64,000 nt of DNA from Prosopocoilus inquinatus (GCA_036172665.1 JAYKNF010000014.1:1539001-1603000); one strand, 5' to 3'; positions 1-12,787 are shown, counted from the stretch's first letter. Notes: a model not told the origin generated them from the sequence alone. Program-made: numbers and translations.

Positions 1-149
1 AACAACGCTAATACGTGTTGTTTCGTTTAAAACTAATTCCAGCTTCTGCTGCGTCCGAGAACTTCGTATCTCACGTCAGGGTTACTGGAGTACATCCAAA
101 CGTCAAATAACATGATAGATAAGTAAGGATCCATTAGATACATCACAGG

Positions 150-171
150 AACAACGCTAATGCGTGTTGTT
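150..171. repeat. Short imperfect dyad at monomer positions 1-22
   Basis: The arms AACAACGC and GTGTTGTT are inverted repeats matching at 7 of 8 positions (one G-T), separated by a 6-nt loop. The arrangement is present in nearly every monomer and shown here for the second. The loop and inner flank (monomer positions 12-15) are among the most variable places in the unit (ACG, GCG, ATG, AGG, AAACG forms), whereas the outer arms AACAAC and GTTGTT are almost constant. A cruciform or a dimeric protein site are both possible. An 8-bp imperfect stem is weak on its own, so any function is inference. Confidence 0.5.
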
Positions 172-186
172 TCGTTTAAAACTATT
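170..186 (+). other. Partial CENP-B-box-like motif (monomer positions 21-37)
   Basis: Aligned to the mammalian 17-bp CENP-B box, this site keeps the 5' half (pyrimidine, then TTCGTT) and the central A residues, with 11 of 17 positions matching. It lacks the essential 3' CGGG core, reading CTAT instead. The site recurs in almost every monomer and is one of the better conserved stretches; the main variants are TTCAAA, TTTCAA and TTTACA at monomer positions 26-31. Known CENP-B binding needs both halves, so classical binding is unlikely. A match of this size can arise by chance, and I list it only as a candidate site for a pogo-derived or other DNA-binding protein. Confidence 0.2.
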
Positions 187-1844
187 TCTAGCTTCAGCTG
201 CGTCCGAGAACTTCGTCTCTCATAACTAAGTTACTGGAGTCCATCGTAACGCCAAATAACATGAGAGATGAGTAAGGATCGATTAGATACATCACAGGAA
301 CAACGCTAATGCGTGTTGTTTCGTTTAAAACTATTTCCAGCTTCTGCTGCGTCCGAGAACTTCGTATCTCACGTCAGGGTTACTGGAGTCCATCCAAACG
401 TCAAATAACATGATAGATAAGTAAGGATCGTTTAGATACATCACAGGAACAACGCTAATACGTGTTGTTTCGTTCAAAACTATTTCCAGCTTCTGCTGCG
501 TCCGAAATCTTTGTATCTCACATCAGAGTTACTGGAGTCTATCGAAACGTCAAATAACATGATAGATAAGTAAGGATCGATTAGATACAGCACAGGAACA
601 ACGCTAATACGTGTTGTTTCGTTTAAAACTATTTCCAGCTCCTGCTGCGTCCCAAAACTTTGTATCTCACATCAGACTTACTGGAGTCCATCCAAACGTC
701 AAATAACATGTTAGATAAGTAAGGATCGTTTAGATACATCACAGGAACAACGCTAATAGGTGGTGTTTCGTTCAAAACTATTTCCAGCTTCTGCTGCGTC
801 CGAAATCTTTGTATTTCTCATCAGAGTTACTGGAGTCCATCCAAACGTCAAATAACATGATAGATGAGTAAGGATCGATTATATACATCACAGGAACAAC
901 GCTAATACGTGTTGTTTCGTTTAAAACTATTTCCAGCTTCTGCTGCGTCCGAAAACGTCGTATCTCACATCAGAGTTACTGGAGTCCATCGAAACGTCAA
1001 ATAACATGATAGATAAGTAAGGATTGATTAGATACAGCACAGGAACAACGCTAATACTTGTTGTTTCGTTTAAAACTATTTCCAGCTCCTGCTGCGTCCG
1101 AAAACTTCGTATCTCACATCAGAGTTACTGGAGTCCATCGAAACGTCAAATAACATGATAGATAAGTAAGTATCGATTAGATACAGCACAGGAACAACGC
1201 TAATACGTGTTGTTTCGTTTAAAACTATTTCCAGCTCCTGCTGCGTCCAAAAACTTTGTATCTCACATCAGACTTACTGGAGTCCATCCAAACGTCAAAT
1301 AACATGTTAGATAAGTAAAGATCGTTTAAATACATCACAGGAACAACGCTAATACGTGTTGTTTCGTTCAAAACTATTTCCAGCTTCTGCTGCGTCCGAA
1401 ATCTTTGTATCTCACATCAGAGTTACTGGAGTCCATCGAAACGTCAAATAACATGATAGATAAGTAAGTATCGATTAGATACAGCACAGGAACAACGCTA
1501 ATACGTGTTGTTTCGTTTAAAACTATTTCCAGCTCCTGCTGCGTCCGATAACTTTGTATCTCACATCAGAGTTACTGGAGTCTGTCCAAACGTCAAATAA
1601 CATGATAGATGAGTAAGGATCGATTAGATACATCACAGGAACAACGTTAATACGTGTTGTTTCGTTCAAAACTATTTCCAGCTTCTGCTGCGTCCAAAAA
1701 CTTTGTATCTCACATCAGAGTTACTGGAGTCCATCCAAACGTCAAATAACATGATAGATGAGTAAGGATCGATTAGATACATCACAGGAACAACGCTAAT
1801 ACGTGTTGTTTCGTTTAAAACTATTTCCAGCTTCTGCTGCGTCC

Positions 1845-3400
1845 GATAACTTTGTATCTCACATCAGAGTTACTGGAGTCTGTCCAAACGTCAAATAACA
1901 TGATAGATGAGTAAGGATCGATTAGATACATTACAGGAACAACGCTAATATGTGTTGTTTCGTTTAAAACTATTTCCAGCTGCTGCTGCGTCCGAAAACG
2001 TCGTATCTCACATCAGAGTTACTGGAGTCCATCGAAATGTCAAATAACATGATAGATAAGTAAGGATCGATTAGATACAGCACAGGAACAACGCTAATGC
2101 GTGTTGTTTCGTTTAAAACTATTTCTAGCTTCAGCTGGGTCCGAGAACTTCGTATCTCACATCTAAGTTACTGGAGTTCATCGAAACGCCAAATAACATG
2201 ATAGATGAGTAAGGATCGATTAGATACTTCACAGGAACAACGCTAATGCGTGTTGTTTCGTTTAAAACTATTTCCAGCTTCTGCTGCGTCCGAAAATTTC
2301 GTATCTCACATTAGAGTTACTGGAGTCCATCGAAACGTCAAATAACATAGTAGCTAAATAAGGATCGATTAGATACATCACAGGAACAACGCTAATGCGT
2401 GTTGTTTCGTTCAAAACTATTTCCAGCTTCTGCTGCGTCCGAAAACGTCGTATCTAACATCAGAGTTACTGGAGCCCATCGAAACGTCAAATAACATGAT
2501 AGATAAGTAAGGATCGATTAGATACATCACAGGAAAATCGCTAATGCGTGTTGTTTCGTTTAAAACTATTTCCAGCTTCTGCTGCGTCCGAAAACGTCGT
2601 ATCTCACATCAGAGTTACTGGAGCCCATCGAAACGTCAAATAACATGATAGATAAGTAAGGATCGATTAGATACAGCACAGGAACAACGCTAAAACGTGT
2701 TGTTTCGTTTAAAACTATTTCCAGCTTCTGCTGCTTCCGAAAACGTCGTATCTCACATCAGAGTTACTGGAGCCCATCGAAACGTCAAATAACATGATAG
2801 ATATGTAAGGATCGATTAGATACATCACAGGAACAACGCTAATGCGTGTTGTTTCGTTTAAAACTATTTCCAGCTTCTGCTGCGTCCGAGAACTTCGTAT
2901 CTCACGTCAGGGCTACTGGAGTCCATCCAAACGTCAAATAACATAATAGATAAGTAAGGATCGATTAGATACAGCACAGGAACAACGCTAATACGTGTTG
3001 TTTCGTTTAAAACTATTTCCAGCTCCTGCTGCGTCCAAAAACTTTGTATCTCACATCAGACTTACTGGAGTCCATCCAAACGTCAAATAACATGTTAGAT
3101 AAGTAAGGATCGTTTAGATACATCACAGGAACAACGCTAATACGTGTTGTTTCGTTCAAAACTATTTCCAGCTTCTACTGCGTCCGAGAACTTTGTATCT
3201 CTCATCAGAGTTACTGGAGTCCGTCCAAACGTCAAATAACATGATAGATGAGTAAGGACCGATTAGATACATCACAGGAACAACGCTAATATGTGTTGTT
3301 TCGTTTCAAACTATTTCCAGCTGCTGCTGCGTCTGAAAATTTCAAATCTCACATTAGAGTTACTGGAGTCCATCGAAACGTCAAATAACATAGTAGCTAA
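1845..3400 (+). repeat. Module M, left-end copy
   Basis: An ordered string of monomers: GATAACTTTG/TCTGTCC, CTGCTGCTGCG with GAAATGTC, GGGTCCG with CATCTAAG, AAAATTTCG with TAGTAGCTAA, then three AAAACGTCG/AGCCCATC monomers, CGTCAGGGCTAC, CCAAAAACTTTG, TTCTACTGCG and GTCTGAAAATTTC. Versions occur at about 7210-8100, 29545-31300 and 59348-61130. This copy has the rare variants CTAACATCAG (near 2454), GGAAAATCGC (near 2532) and GCTTCCGAAAACG (near 2733), all shared with the 59-61 kb copy and absent from the 29-31 kb copy. It lacks one CCAAAAACTTTG monomer found before the GTACATCC monomer in the other copies. Confidence 0.8.
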
Positions 3401-3427
3401 GTAAGGATCGATTAGATACATCCCAGG

Positions 3428-5272
3428 AACAACGCTTATACGTGTTGTTTCGTTCAAAACTATTTCCAGCTTCTGCTGCGTCCGAGAACTTCGTATCTCA
3501 CGTCAGGGTTACTGGAGTACATCCAAACGTCAAATAACATGATAGATAAGTAAGGATCGATTAGATACATCACAGGAACAACGCTAATGCGTGTTGTTTC
3601 GTTTAAAACTATTTCTAGCTTCAGCTGCGTCCGAGAACTTCGTCTCTCATAACTAAGTTACTGGAGTCCATCCTAACGCCAAATAACATGATAGATGAGT
3701 AAGGATCGATTAGATACATCACAGGAACAACGCTAATGCGTGTTGTTTCGTTTAAAACTATTTCCAGCTTCTGCTGCGTCCGAGAACTTCGTATCTCACG
3801 TCAGGGTTACTGGAGTCCATCCAAACTTCAAATAACATGATAGATAAGTAAGGATCGTTTAGATACATCACAGGAACAACGCTAATACGTGTTGTTTCGT
3901 TCAAAACTATTTCCAGCTTCTGCTGCGTCCGAAATCTTTGTATCTCACATCAGAGTTACTGGAGTCCATCGAAACGTCAAATAACATGATAGATAAGTAA
4001 GGATCGATTAGATACAGCACAGGAACAACGCTAATACGTGTTGTTTCGTTTAAAACTATTTCCAGCTCCTGCTGCGTCCCAAAACTTTGTATCTCACATC
4101 AGACTTACTGGAGTCCATCCAAACGTCAAATAACATGTTAGATAAGTAAGGATCGTTTAGATACATCACAGGAACAACGCTAATAGGTGGTGTTTCGTTC
4201 AAAACTATTTCCAGCTTCTGCTGCGTCCGAAATCTTTGTATTTCTCATCAGAGTTACTGGAGTCCATCCAAACGTCAAATAACATGATAGATGAGTAAGG
4301 ATCGATTATATACATCACAGGAACAACGCTAATACGTGTTGTTTCGTTTAAAACTATTTCCAGCTTCTGCTGCGTCCGAAAACGTCGTATCTCACATCAG
4401 AGTTACTGGAGTCCATCGAAACGTCAAATAACATGATAGATAAGTAAGGATTGATTAGATACAGCACAGGAACAACGCTAATACGTGTTGTTTCGTTTAA
4501 AACTATTTCCAGCTCCTGCTGCGTCCGAAAACTTCGTATCTCACATCAGAGTTACTGGAGTCCATCGAAACGTCAAATAACATGATAGATAAGTAAGTAT
4601 CGATTAGATACAGCACAGGAACAACGCTAATACGTGTTGTTTCGTTTAAAACTATTTCCAGCTCCTGCTGCGTCCAAAAACTTTGTATCTCACATCAGAC
4701 ATACTGGAGTCCATCCAAACGTCAAATAACATGTTAGATATGTAAGGATCGTTTAGATACATCACAGGAACAACGCTAATACGTGTTGTTTCGTTCAAAA
4801 CTATTTCCAGCTTCTGCTGCGTCCGAAATCTTTTTATCTCACATCAGAGTTACTGGAGTCCATCGAAACGTCAAATAACATGATAGATAAGTAAGTATCG
4901 ATTAGATACAGCACAGGAACAACGCTAATACGTGCTGTTTCGTTTAAAACTATTTCCACCTCCTGCTGCGTCCGATAACTTTGTATCTCACATCAGAGTT
5001 ACTGGAGTCTGTCCAAACGTCAAATAACATGATAGATGAGTAAGGATCGATTAGTTACATCACAGGAACAACGTTAATACGTGTTGTTTCGTTCAAAACT
5101 ATTTCCAGCTTCTACTGCGTCCAAAAACTTTGTATCTCACATCAGAGTTACTGGAGTCCATCCAAACGTCAAATAACATGATAGATGAGTAAGGATCGAT
5201 TAGATACATCACAGGAACAACGCTAATACGTGTTGTTTCGTTTAAAACTATTTCCAGCTTCTGCTGCGTCCG
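3428..5272 (+). repeat. 23-monomer HOR, second copy
   Basis: Second copy of 1-1845, offset exactly 3427 bp. It begins next to a monomer with the unusual CGCTTATACG start. The same string of types also underlies the units at 31429, 39624, 48266 and 51097, so it is the most widely reused module in the window. Confidence 0.85.
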
Positions 5273-5499
5273 AGAACTTCGTATCTCACGTCAGGGTTAC
5301 TGGAGTCCATCCAAACGTCAAATAACATGATAGATAAGTAAGGATCGATTAGATGCATCACAGGAACAACGCTAATGCGTGTTGTTTCGTTTAAAACTAT
5401 TTCTAGCTTCAGCTGCGTCCGATAACTACGTATCTCACATCTAAGTTACTGGAGTCCATCGTAACGCCAAATAACATGATAGATGAGTAAGGATCGATT

Positions 5500-7540
5500 A
5501 GATACATCACAGGAACAACGCTAATGCGTGTTGTTTCGTTTAAAACTATTTCCAGCTTCTGCTGTGTCCGAGAACATCGTATCTTACGTCAGGGTTACTG
5601 GAGTCCATCCAAACGTCAAATAACATGATAGATAGGTAAGGATCGATTAGATACAGCACAGGAACAACGCTAATACGTGTTGTTTCGTTTAAAACTATTT
5701 CCAGCTCCTGCTGCGTCCCAAAACTTTGTATCTCACATCAGACTTACTGGAGTCCATCCAAACTTCAAATAACATGTTAGATAAGTAAGGATCGTTTAGA
5801 TACATCACAGGAACAACGCTAATAGGTGTTGTTTCGTTCAAAACTATTTCCAGCTTCTGCTGCTTCCGAAATCTTTGTATCTCTCAACAGAGTTGCTGGA
5901 GTCCATCCAAACGTCAAATAACATGATAGATGAGTAAGGATCGATTAGATACATCACAGGAACAACGTTAATACGTGTTGTTTCGTTCAAAACTATTTCC
6001 AGTTTCTGCTGCGTCCGAGAACTTTGTATCTCACATCAGAGTTACTGGAGTCCGTCCAAACGTCAAACAACATGATAGATGAGTAAGGATCGTTTAGATA
6101 CATCACAGGAATATCGCTAATGCGTGCTGTTTCGTTTAAAACTATTTCCAGCTCCTGCTGCGTCCGAAAACGTCGTATCTCACATCAGAGTTACTGGAGT
6201 CCATCGAAACTTCAAATAACATGATAGAAAAGTAAGGATCCATTAGATACATCACAGGAACAACGCTAATACGTGTTGTTTCGTTCAAAACTATTTCCAG
6301 CTTCTGCTGCGTCCGAAAACTTCGTATCTCACGTCAGGGTTACTGGAGTCCATCCAAACGTCAAATAACATGATAGATAAGTAAGGATCGATTAGATACA
6401 GCACAGGAACAACGCTAATACGTGTTGTTTCGTTTAAAACTATTTCCAGCTCCTGCTGCGTCCAAAAACTTTGTATCTCACATCAAAGTTACTGGAGTCC
6501 ATCCAAACGTAAAATAACATGATAGATGAGTAATTATCGATTAGATATATCACAGGAACATCGCTAATGCGTGTTGTTTCGTTTAAAACTATTTCCAGCT
6601 TCTGCTGCGTCCGAAAGCTTCGTATCTCACATCAGAGTTACTGGAGTCCATCGAAACGTCAAATAACATGATAGATAAGTAAGTATCGATTAGATACAGC
6701 ACAGGAACAACGCTAATACGTGTTGTTTCGTTTAAAACTATTTCCAGCTCCTGCTGCGTCCAAAAACTTTGTATCTTACATCAGACTTACTGGAGTCCAT
6801 CCAAACGTCAAATAACATGTTAGATAAGTAAGGATCGTTTAGATACATCACAGGAACAACGCTAATACGTGTTGTTTCGTTCAAAACTATTTCCAGCTTC
6901 TGCTGCGTCCGAAATCTTTGTATCTCACATCAGAGTTACTGGAGTCCATCGAAACGTCAAATAACATGATAGATAAGTAAGTATCGATTAGATACAGCAC
7001 AGGAACAACGCTAATACGTGTTGTTTCGTTTAAAACTATTTCCAGCTCCTGCTGCGCCCAAAAACTTTGTATCTCACATCAGACTTACTGGAGTCCATCC
7101 AAACGTCAAGTAACATGTTAGATAAGTAAGGATCGTTTAGATACATCACAGGAACAACGCTAATACGTGTTGTTTCGTTCAAAACTATTTCCAGCTTCTG
7201 CTGCGTCCGATAACTTTGTATCTCACATCACAGTTACTGGAGTCTGTCCAAACGTCAAATAACATGATAGATGAGTAAGGATAGATTAGATACATTACAG
7301 GAACAACGCTAATATGTGTTGTTTCGTTTAAAACTATTTCCAGCTGCTGCTGCGTCCGAAAACGTCGTATCTCACATCAGAGTTACTGGAGTCCATCGAA
7401 ATGTCAAATAACATGATAGATAAGTAAGGATCGATTAGATACAGCACAGGAACAACGCTAATGCGTGTTGTTTCGTTTAAAACTATTTCTAGCTTCAGCT
7501 GGGTCCGAGAACTTCGTATCTCACATCTAAGTTACTGGAG
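5500..7540 (+). repeat. Module N, left-end copy
   Basis: Ordered string including the CTGTGTCCGAGAACATCG monomer, CCCAAAAC with AACTTC, CTCTCAACAG with GTTGCTGG, CAAACAACATG, GGAATATCGC with GTGCTG, GATAGAAAAGTAAGG, GTAAAATAAC, GCGCCCAAAAAC and ending in GGGTCCG. It recurs at about 33400-35060, 42600-44200 and 62130-64000. Relative to the last, this copy has one extra monomer near 6250-6400 (GAAAACTTCG with CGTCAGGG). It shares with 62-64 kb the private variants CTTACGTCAG, GTATCTTACATCAG and CATCACAGTTAC. Confidence 0.8.
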
Positions 7541-9536
7541 TTGATCGAAACGCCAAATAACATGATAGATGAGTAAGGATCGATTAGATACATCACAGGA
7601 ACAACGCTAATGCGTGTTGTTTCGTTTAAAACTATTTCCAGCTTCTGCTGCGTCCGAAAATTTCGTATCTCACATTAGAGTTACTGGAGTCCATCGAAAC
7701 GTCAAATAACATAGTAGCTAAGTAAGGATCGATTAGATACATCACAGGAACAACGCTAATGCGTGTTGTTTCGTTCAAAACTATTTCCAGCTTCTGCTGC
7801 GTCCGAAAACGTCGTATCTCACATCAGAGTTACTGGAGCCCATCGAAACGTCAAATAACATGATAGATAAGTAAGGATCGATTAGATACATCACAGGAAC
7901 ATCGCTAATGCGTGTTGTTTCGTTTAAAACTATTTCCAGCTTCTGCTGCGTCCGAAAACGTCGTATCTCACATCAGAGTTACTGGAGCCCATCGAAACGT
8001 CAAATAACATGATAGATAAATAAGGATCGATTAGATACAGCACAGGAACAACGCTAAAACGTGTTGTTTCGTTTAAAACTATTTCCAGCTTCTGCTGCGT
8101 CCGAGAACTTCGTATCTCACGTCAGGGTTACTGGAGTACATCCAAACGTCAAATAACATGATAGATAAGTAAGGATCGATTAGATACATCACAGGAACAA
8201 CGCTAATGCGTGTTGTTTCGTTTAAAACTATTTCTAGCTTCAGCTGCGTCCGAGAACTTCGTCTCTCACATCTAAGTTACTGGAGTCCATCGTAACGCCA
8301 AATAACATGATAGATGAGTAAGGATCGATTAGATACATCACAGGAACAACGCTAATGCGTGTTGTTTCGTTTAAAACTATTTCCAGCTTCTGCTGCGTCC
8401 GAGAACTTCGTATCTCACGTCAGGGTTACTGGAGTCCATCCAAACGTCAAATAACATGTTAGATAAGTAAGGATCGTTTAGATACATCACAGGAACAACG
8501 CTAATACGTGTTGTTTCGTTCAAAACTATTTCCAGCTTCTGCTGCGTCCGAAATCTTTGTATCTCACATCAGAGTTACTGGAGTCCATCGAAACGTCAAA
8601 TAACATGATAGATAAGTAAGTATCTATTAGATACAGCACAGGAACAACGCTAATACGTGTTGTTTCGTTTAAAACTATTTCCAGCTCCTGCTGCGTCCGA
8701 TAACTTTGTATCTCACATCAGAGTTACTAGAGTCTGTCCAAACGTCAAATAACATGATAGATGAGTAAGGATCGATTAGATACATCACAGGAACAACGTT
8801 AATACGTGTTGTTTCGTTTACAACTATTTCCAGCTCCTGCTGCGTCCGAAAACTTCGTATCTCACATCAGAGTTACTGGAGTCCATCGAAACTTCAAATA
8901 ACATGATAGATAAGTAAGTATCGATTAGATACAGCACAGGAACAACGCTAATGCGTGTTGTTTCGTTTAAAACTATTTCCAGCTCCTGCTGCGTCCAAAA
9001 ACTTTGTATCTCACATCAGACTTACTGGAGTCCATCCAAACGTCAAATAACATGTTAGATAAGTAAGGATCGTTTAGATACATCACAGGAACAACGCTAA
9101 TACGTGTTGTTTCGTTTAAAACTATTTCCAGCTGCTGCTGCGTCCAAAAACTTTGTATCTCACATCAGAGTTACTGGAGTCCATCCAAACGTAAAATAAC
9201 ATGATAGATGAGTAAGGATCGATTAGATATATCACAGGAACAACGCTAATACGTGGTGTATCGTTTAGAACTATTTCCAGCTTCTGTTGCGTCCGAAAAT
9301 TTCGTATCTCACATTAGAGTTACTGGAGTCCATCGAAACGTCAAATAACATGATAGATGAGTAAGGATCGATTAGATACAGCACAGGAACAACGCTAATA
9401 CGTGTTGTTTCGTTTAAAACTATTTCCAGCTCCTGCTGCGTCCAAAAACTTTGTATATCACATCAGACTTACTGGAGTGTATCCAAACTTTAAATAACAT
9501 GTTAGATAAGTAAGGATCGTTTAGATACATCACAGG

Positions 9537-9685
9537 AACAACGCTAATAGGTGTTGTTTCGTTCAAAACTATTTCCAGCTTCTGCTGCGTCCGAAATCTT
9601 TGTATCTCTCATCCTAGTTACTGGAGTCCATCCAAACGTCAAATAACATGATAGATGAGTAAGGATCGATTAGATACATCACAGG
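9537..9685 (+). repeat. CATCCTAG-type monomer, duplicated at 9835
   Basis: This monomer and the one at 9835-9983 read as identical over all 149 bases, yet a different GGAAACGTCG monomer stands between them. The CTCTCATCCTAG signature is otherwise seen only near 12291, 13334 and 15420. Identity between alternate rather than adjacent monomers indicates duplication of a dimer followed by replacement, or local conversion. Confidence 0.85.
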
Positions 9686-10429
9686 AACAACGCTAATACG
9701 TGTTATTTCGTTTAATACTATTTCCAGCTTCTGCTGCGTCCGGAAACGTCGTATCTCACATCAGAGTTACTGGAGTCCATCGAAACGTCAAATAACATGA
9801 TAGATGAGTAAGGATCGATTAGATACATCACAGGAACAACGCTAATAGGTGTTGTTTCGTTCAAAACTATTTCCAGCTTCTGCTGCGTCCGAAATCTTTG
9901 TATCTCTCATCCTAGTTACTGGAGTCCATCCAAACGTCAAATAACATGATAGATGAGTAAGGATCGATTAGATACATCACAGGAACAACGCTAATACGTG
10001 TTGTTTCGTTTAAAACTATTTCCAGCTCCTGCTGCGTCCCAAAACTTTGTATCTCACATCAGACTCACTGGAGTCCACCCAAACGTCAAATAACATGATA
10101 GATGAGTAAGGATCGATTAGATACATCACAGGAACAACGCTAATACGTGTTGCTTCGTTTAAAACTATTTCCAGCTTCTGCTGCGTCCGAAAACGTCGTA
10201 TCTCACATCAGAGTTACTGGAGTCCATCCGAACGTCAAATAACATGATAGATAAGTAAGGATCGATTAGATACAGCACAGGAACAACGCTAATACGTGTT
10301 GTTTCGTTTAAAACTATTTCCAGCTCCTGCTGCGTCCAAAAACTTTGTATCTCACATCAGAGTTACTGGAGTCCATCCAAACGTCAAATAACATGATAGA
10401 TTAGTAAGGATCGATTAGATACATCACCG

Positions 10430-10980
10430 GAACAACGCCAATGCGTGTTGTTTCGTTTAAAACTATTTCCAGCTTCTGCTGCGTCCGAAAATTTCGTATC
10501 TCACATTAGAGTTACTGGAGTCCATCGAAACGTCAAATAACATAGTAGCTAAGTAAGGATCGATTAGATACATCACAGGAACAACGCTAATGCGTGTTGT
10601 TTCGTTCAAAACTATTTCCAGCTTCTGCTGCGTCCGAAAACGTCGAATCTCACATCAGAGTTACTGGAGCCCATCGAAACGTCAAATAACATGATAGATA
10701 AGTAAGGATCGATTAGATACATCACAGGAACATCGCTAATGCGTGTTGTTTCGTTTAAAACTATTTCCAGCTTCTGCTGCGTCCGAAAACGTCGTATCTC
10801 ACATCAGAGATACTGGAGCCCATCGAAACGTCAAATAACATAATAGATAAGTAAGGATCTATTAGATACAGCACAGGAACAACGCTTAAACGTGTTGTTT
10901 CGTTTAAAACTATTTCCAGCTTCTGCTGCGTCCGAAAACGTCGTATCTCACATCAGAGTTACTGGAGCCCATCGAAACGT
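10430..10980 (+). repeat. Block shared with 16240-16790 (39-monomer offset)
   Basis: Four monomers with rare marks occur in the same order 5811 bp apart (39 x 149): AACGCCAATGCG, CGTCGAATCTC, GGATCTATTAG and CGCTTAAACG (10881 against 16692). The last two marks recur inside the second copy of the 2751-bp repeat near 19420-19450, linking this stretch to the region that was later duplicated. Confidence 0.75.
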
Positions 10981-11744
10981 CAAATAACATGATAGATAAG
11001 TAAGGATCGATTAGATACAGCACAGGAACAACGCTAAAACGTGTTGTTTCGTTTACAACTATTTCCAGCTCCTGCTGCGTCCGAAAACTTCGTATCTCAC
11101 ATCTAAGTTACTGGAGTCCATCGAAACGCCAAATAACATGATAGATGAGTAAGGATCGATTAGACACTTCACAGGAACAACGCTAATGCGTGTTGTTTCG
11201 TTTAAAACTATTTCCAGCTTCTGCTGCGTCCGAAAACGTCGAATCTCACATCAGAGTTACTGGAGCCCATCCAAACGTCAAATAACATAATAGATAAGTA
11301 AGGATCGATTAGATACACCACAGGAACAACGCTAATACGTGGTGTTTCGTTTAAAACTATTTCCAGTTCCTGCTGCGTCCAAAAACTTTGTATCTCACAT
11401 CAGACTTACTGGAGTCCATCCAAACGTCAAATAACATGTTAGATAAGTAAGGATCGTTTAGATACATCACAGGAACAACGCTAATAGGTGGTGTTTCGTT
11501 TAAAACTATTTCCAGCTCCTGCTGCTTCCAAAAACTTTGTATCTCACATCAGACTTACTGGAGTCCATCCAAACTTTAAATTACATGTTAGATAAGTAAG
11601 GATCGATTAGATACATCACAGGAACAACGCTAATACGTGTTGTTTCGTTTAAAACTATTTCCAGCTTCTGCTGCGTCCGAAAACGTCGTATCTCACATTA
11701 GAGTTACTGGAGTCCATCGAAACGTCAAATAACATAGTAGCTAA

Positions 11745-12787
11745 GTAAGGATCGATTAGATACATCACAGGAACAACGCTAATGCGTGTTGTTTCGTTTA
11801 AAACTATTTCCAGCTTCTGCTGCGTCCGAAAACGTCGTATCTCACATCAGAGCTACTGGAGTCCATCGAAACGCCAAATAACATGATAGATAAGTAAGGA
11901 TCGATTAGATACAGCACAGGAACAACGCTAATACGTGTTGTTTCGTTTAAAACTATTTCCAGCTCCTGCTGCTTCCAAAAACTTTGTATCTCACATCAGA
12001 CTTACTGGAGTCCATCCAAACTTTAAATTACATGTTAGATAAGTAAGGATCGATTAGATACATCACAGGAACGACGCTAATACGTGTTGTTTCGTTTAAA
12101 ACTATTTCCAGCTCCTGCTGCGTCCAAAAACTTTGTATCTCACATCAGACTTACTGGAGTGTATCCAAACTTTAAATAACATGTTAGATAAGTAAGGATC
12201 GTTTAGATACATCACAGGAACAACGCTAATAGGTGTTGTTTCGTTCAAAACTATTTCCAGCTTCTGCTGCGTCCGAAATCTTTGTATCTCTCATCCTAGT
12301 TACTGGAGTCCATCCAAACGTCAAATAACATGATAGATGAGTAAGGATCGATTAGATACATCACAGGAACAACGCTAATACGTGTTATTTCGTTTAATAC
12401 TATTTCCAGCTTCTGCTGCGTCCGGAAACGTCGTATCTCACATCAGAGTTACTGGAGTCCATCGAAACGTCAAATAACATGATAGATGAGTAAGGATCGA
12501 TTAGATACATCACAGGAACAACGCTAATGCCTGTTGCTTCGTTTAAAACTATTTCCAGCTTCTGCTGCGTCCGAGAACTTCGTATCTCACGTCAGGGTTA
12601 CTGGAGTCCATCCAAACGTCAAATATCATGATAGATAAGTAAGGATCGATTAGATACAGCACAGGAACAACGCTAATACGTGTTGTTTCGTTTAAAACTA
12701 TTTCCAGCTCCTGCTGCGTCCCAAAACTTTGTATCTCACATCAGACTCACTGGAGTCCACCCAAACGTCAAATAACATGATAGATGA
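11745..12787 (+). repeat. 7-monomer tandem repeat, copy 1
   Basis: The string CTTCCAAAAAC/TTAAATTACATG, GTGTATCC, CATCCTAG, GTTATTTCG/TTTAATAC, GCCTGTTGCTTCG/AAATATCATG is repeated 1043 bp (7 x 149) downstream. Marker pairs are CATCCTAG at 12291/13334 and CCTGTTGC at 12530/13573. The match is good to about 12657, after which the last monomer of this unit differs from that in copy 2. Confidence 0.85.

Larger units (their letters stand above)
150..298 (+). repeat. Representative 149-bp monomer (anchor type A)
   Basis: This full-length monomer illustrates the unit. From its 5' end it has a small dyad (AACAAC ... GTTGTT), a T/A-rich stretch with TTCGTTTAAAAC, an AGCT-containing segment, the most variable block (monomer positions about 54-79), a nearly constant TTACTGGAGT block, a CAAATAACAT block, a GATA-rich segment and an ATCGAT palindrome (ClaI, monomer positions 129-134). 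It belongs to the distinctive type A, with CTAGCTTCAG in the middle and CTTCGTCTCTCATAACTAAG at monomer positions 62-81. Type A monomers start at 150, 3577, 28747, 31429, 39624, 48266, 51097, 54822 and 57653, with a near-match at 8196, and are useful anchors for the HOR register. Near-consensus composition is about 46 A, 32 C, 29 G and 42 T. Confidence 0.93.
1..1845 (+). repeat. 23-monomer HOR, first copy
   Basis: The order of monomer types here is repeated at 3428-5272, offset 3427 bp (23 x 149). Markers include GTACATCC near 90, the type A monomer at 150, the CCCAAAAC monomer near 655, the AGGTGG/TTTCTC monomer near 760-830, the GGATTGATTAG junction near 1021 and the GATAACTTTG monomer near 1547. 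The match breaks near 1845, where this copy has a GATAACTTTG monomer while the second has a GAGAACTTCG monomer. Single-base differences are sparse, for example 1313 AAAGATCG against 4740 AAGGATCG. Confidence 0.85.

Noticed and set aside
110..140. GATA-factor sites in the GATAGATAAG segment
   Set aside because: GATA is a four-base word in an A/T-rich segment and is lost in the common TAGTAGCTAAG type; there is no support for regulation.
1..149. Internal half-monomer duplication (about 75 bp) as origin of the unit
   Set aside because: Only short resemblances such as ACATCACAGG against ACATCAGAG were found; the halves do not align over a useful length.
170..186. True CENP-B box
   Set aside because: The required 3' CGGG core is replaced by CTAT in essentially all copies. 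It is kept only as a low-confidence resemblance.
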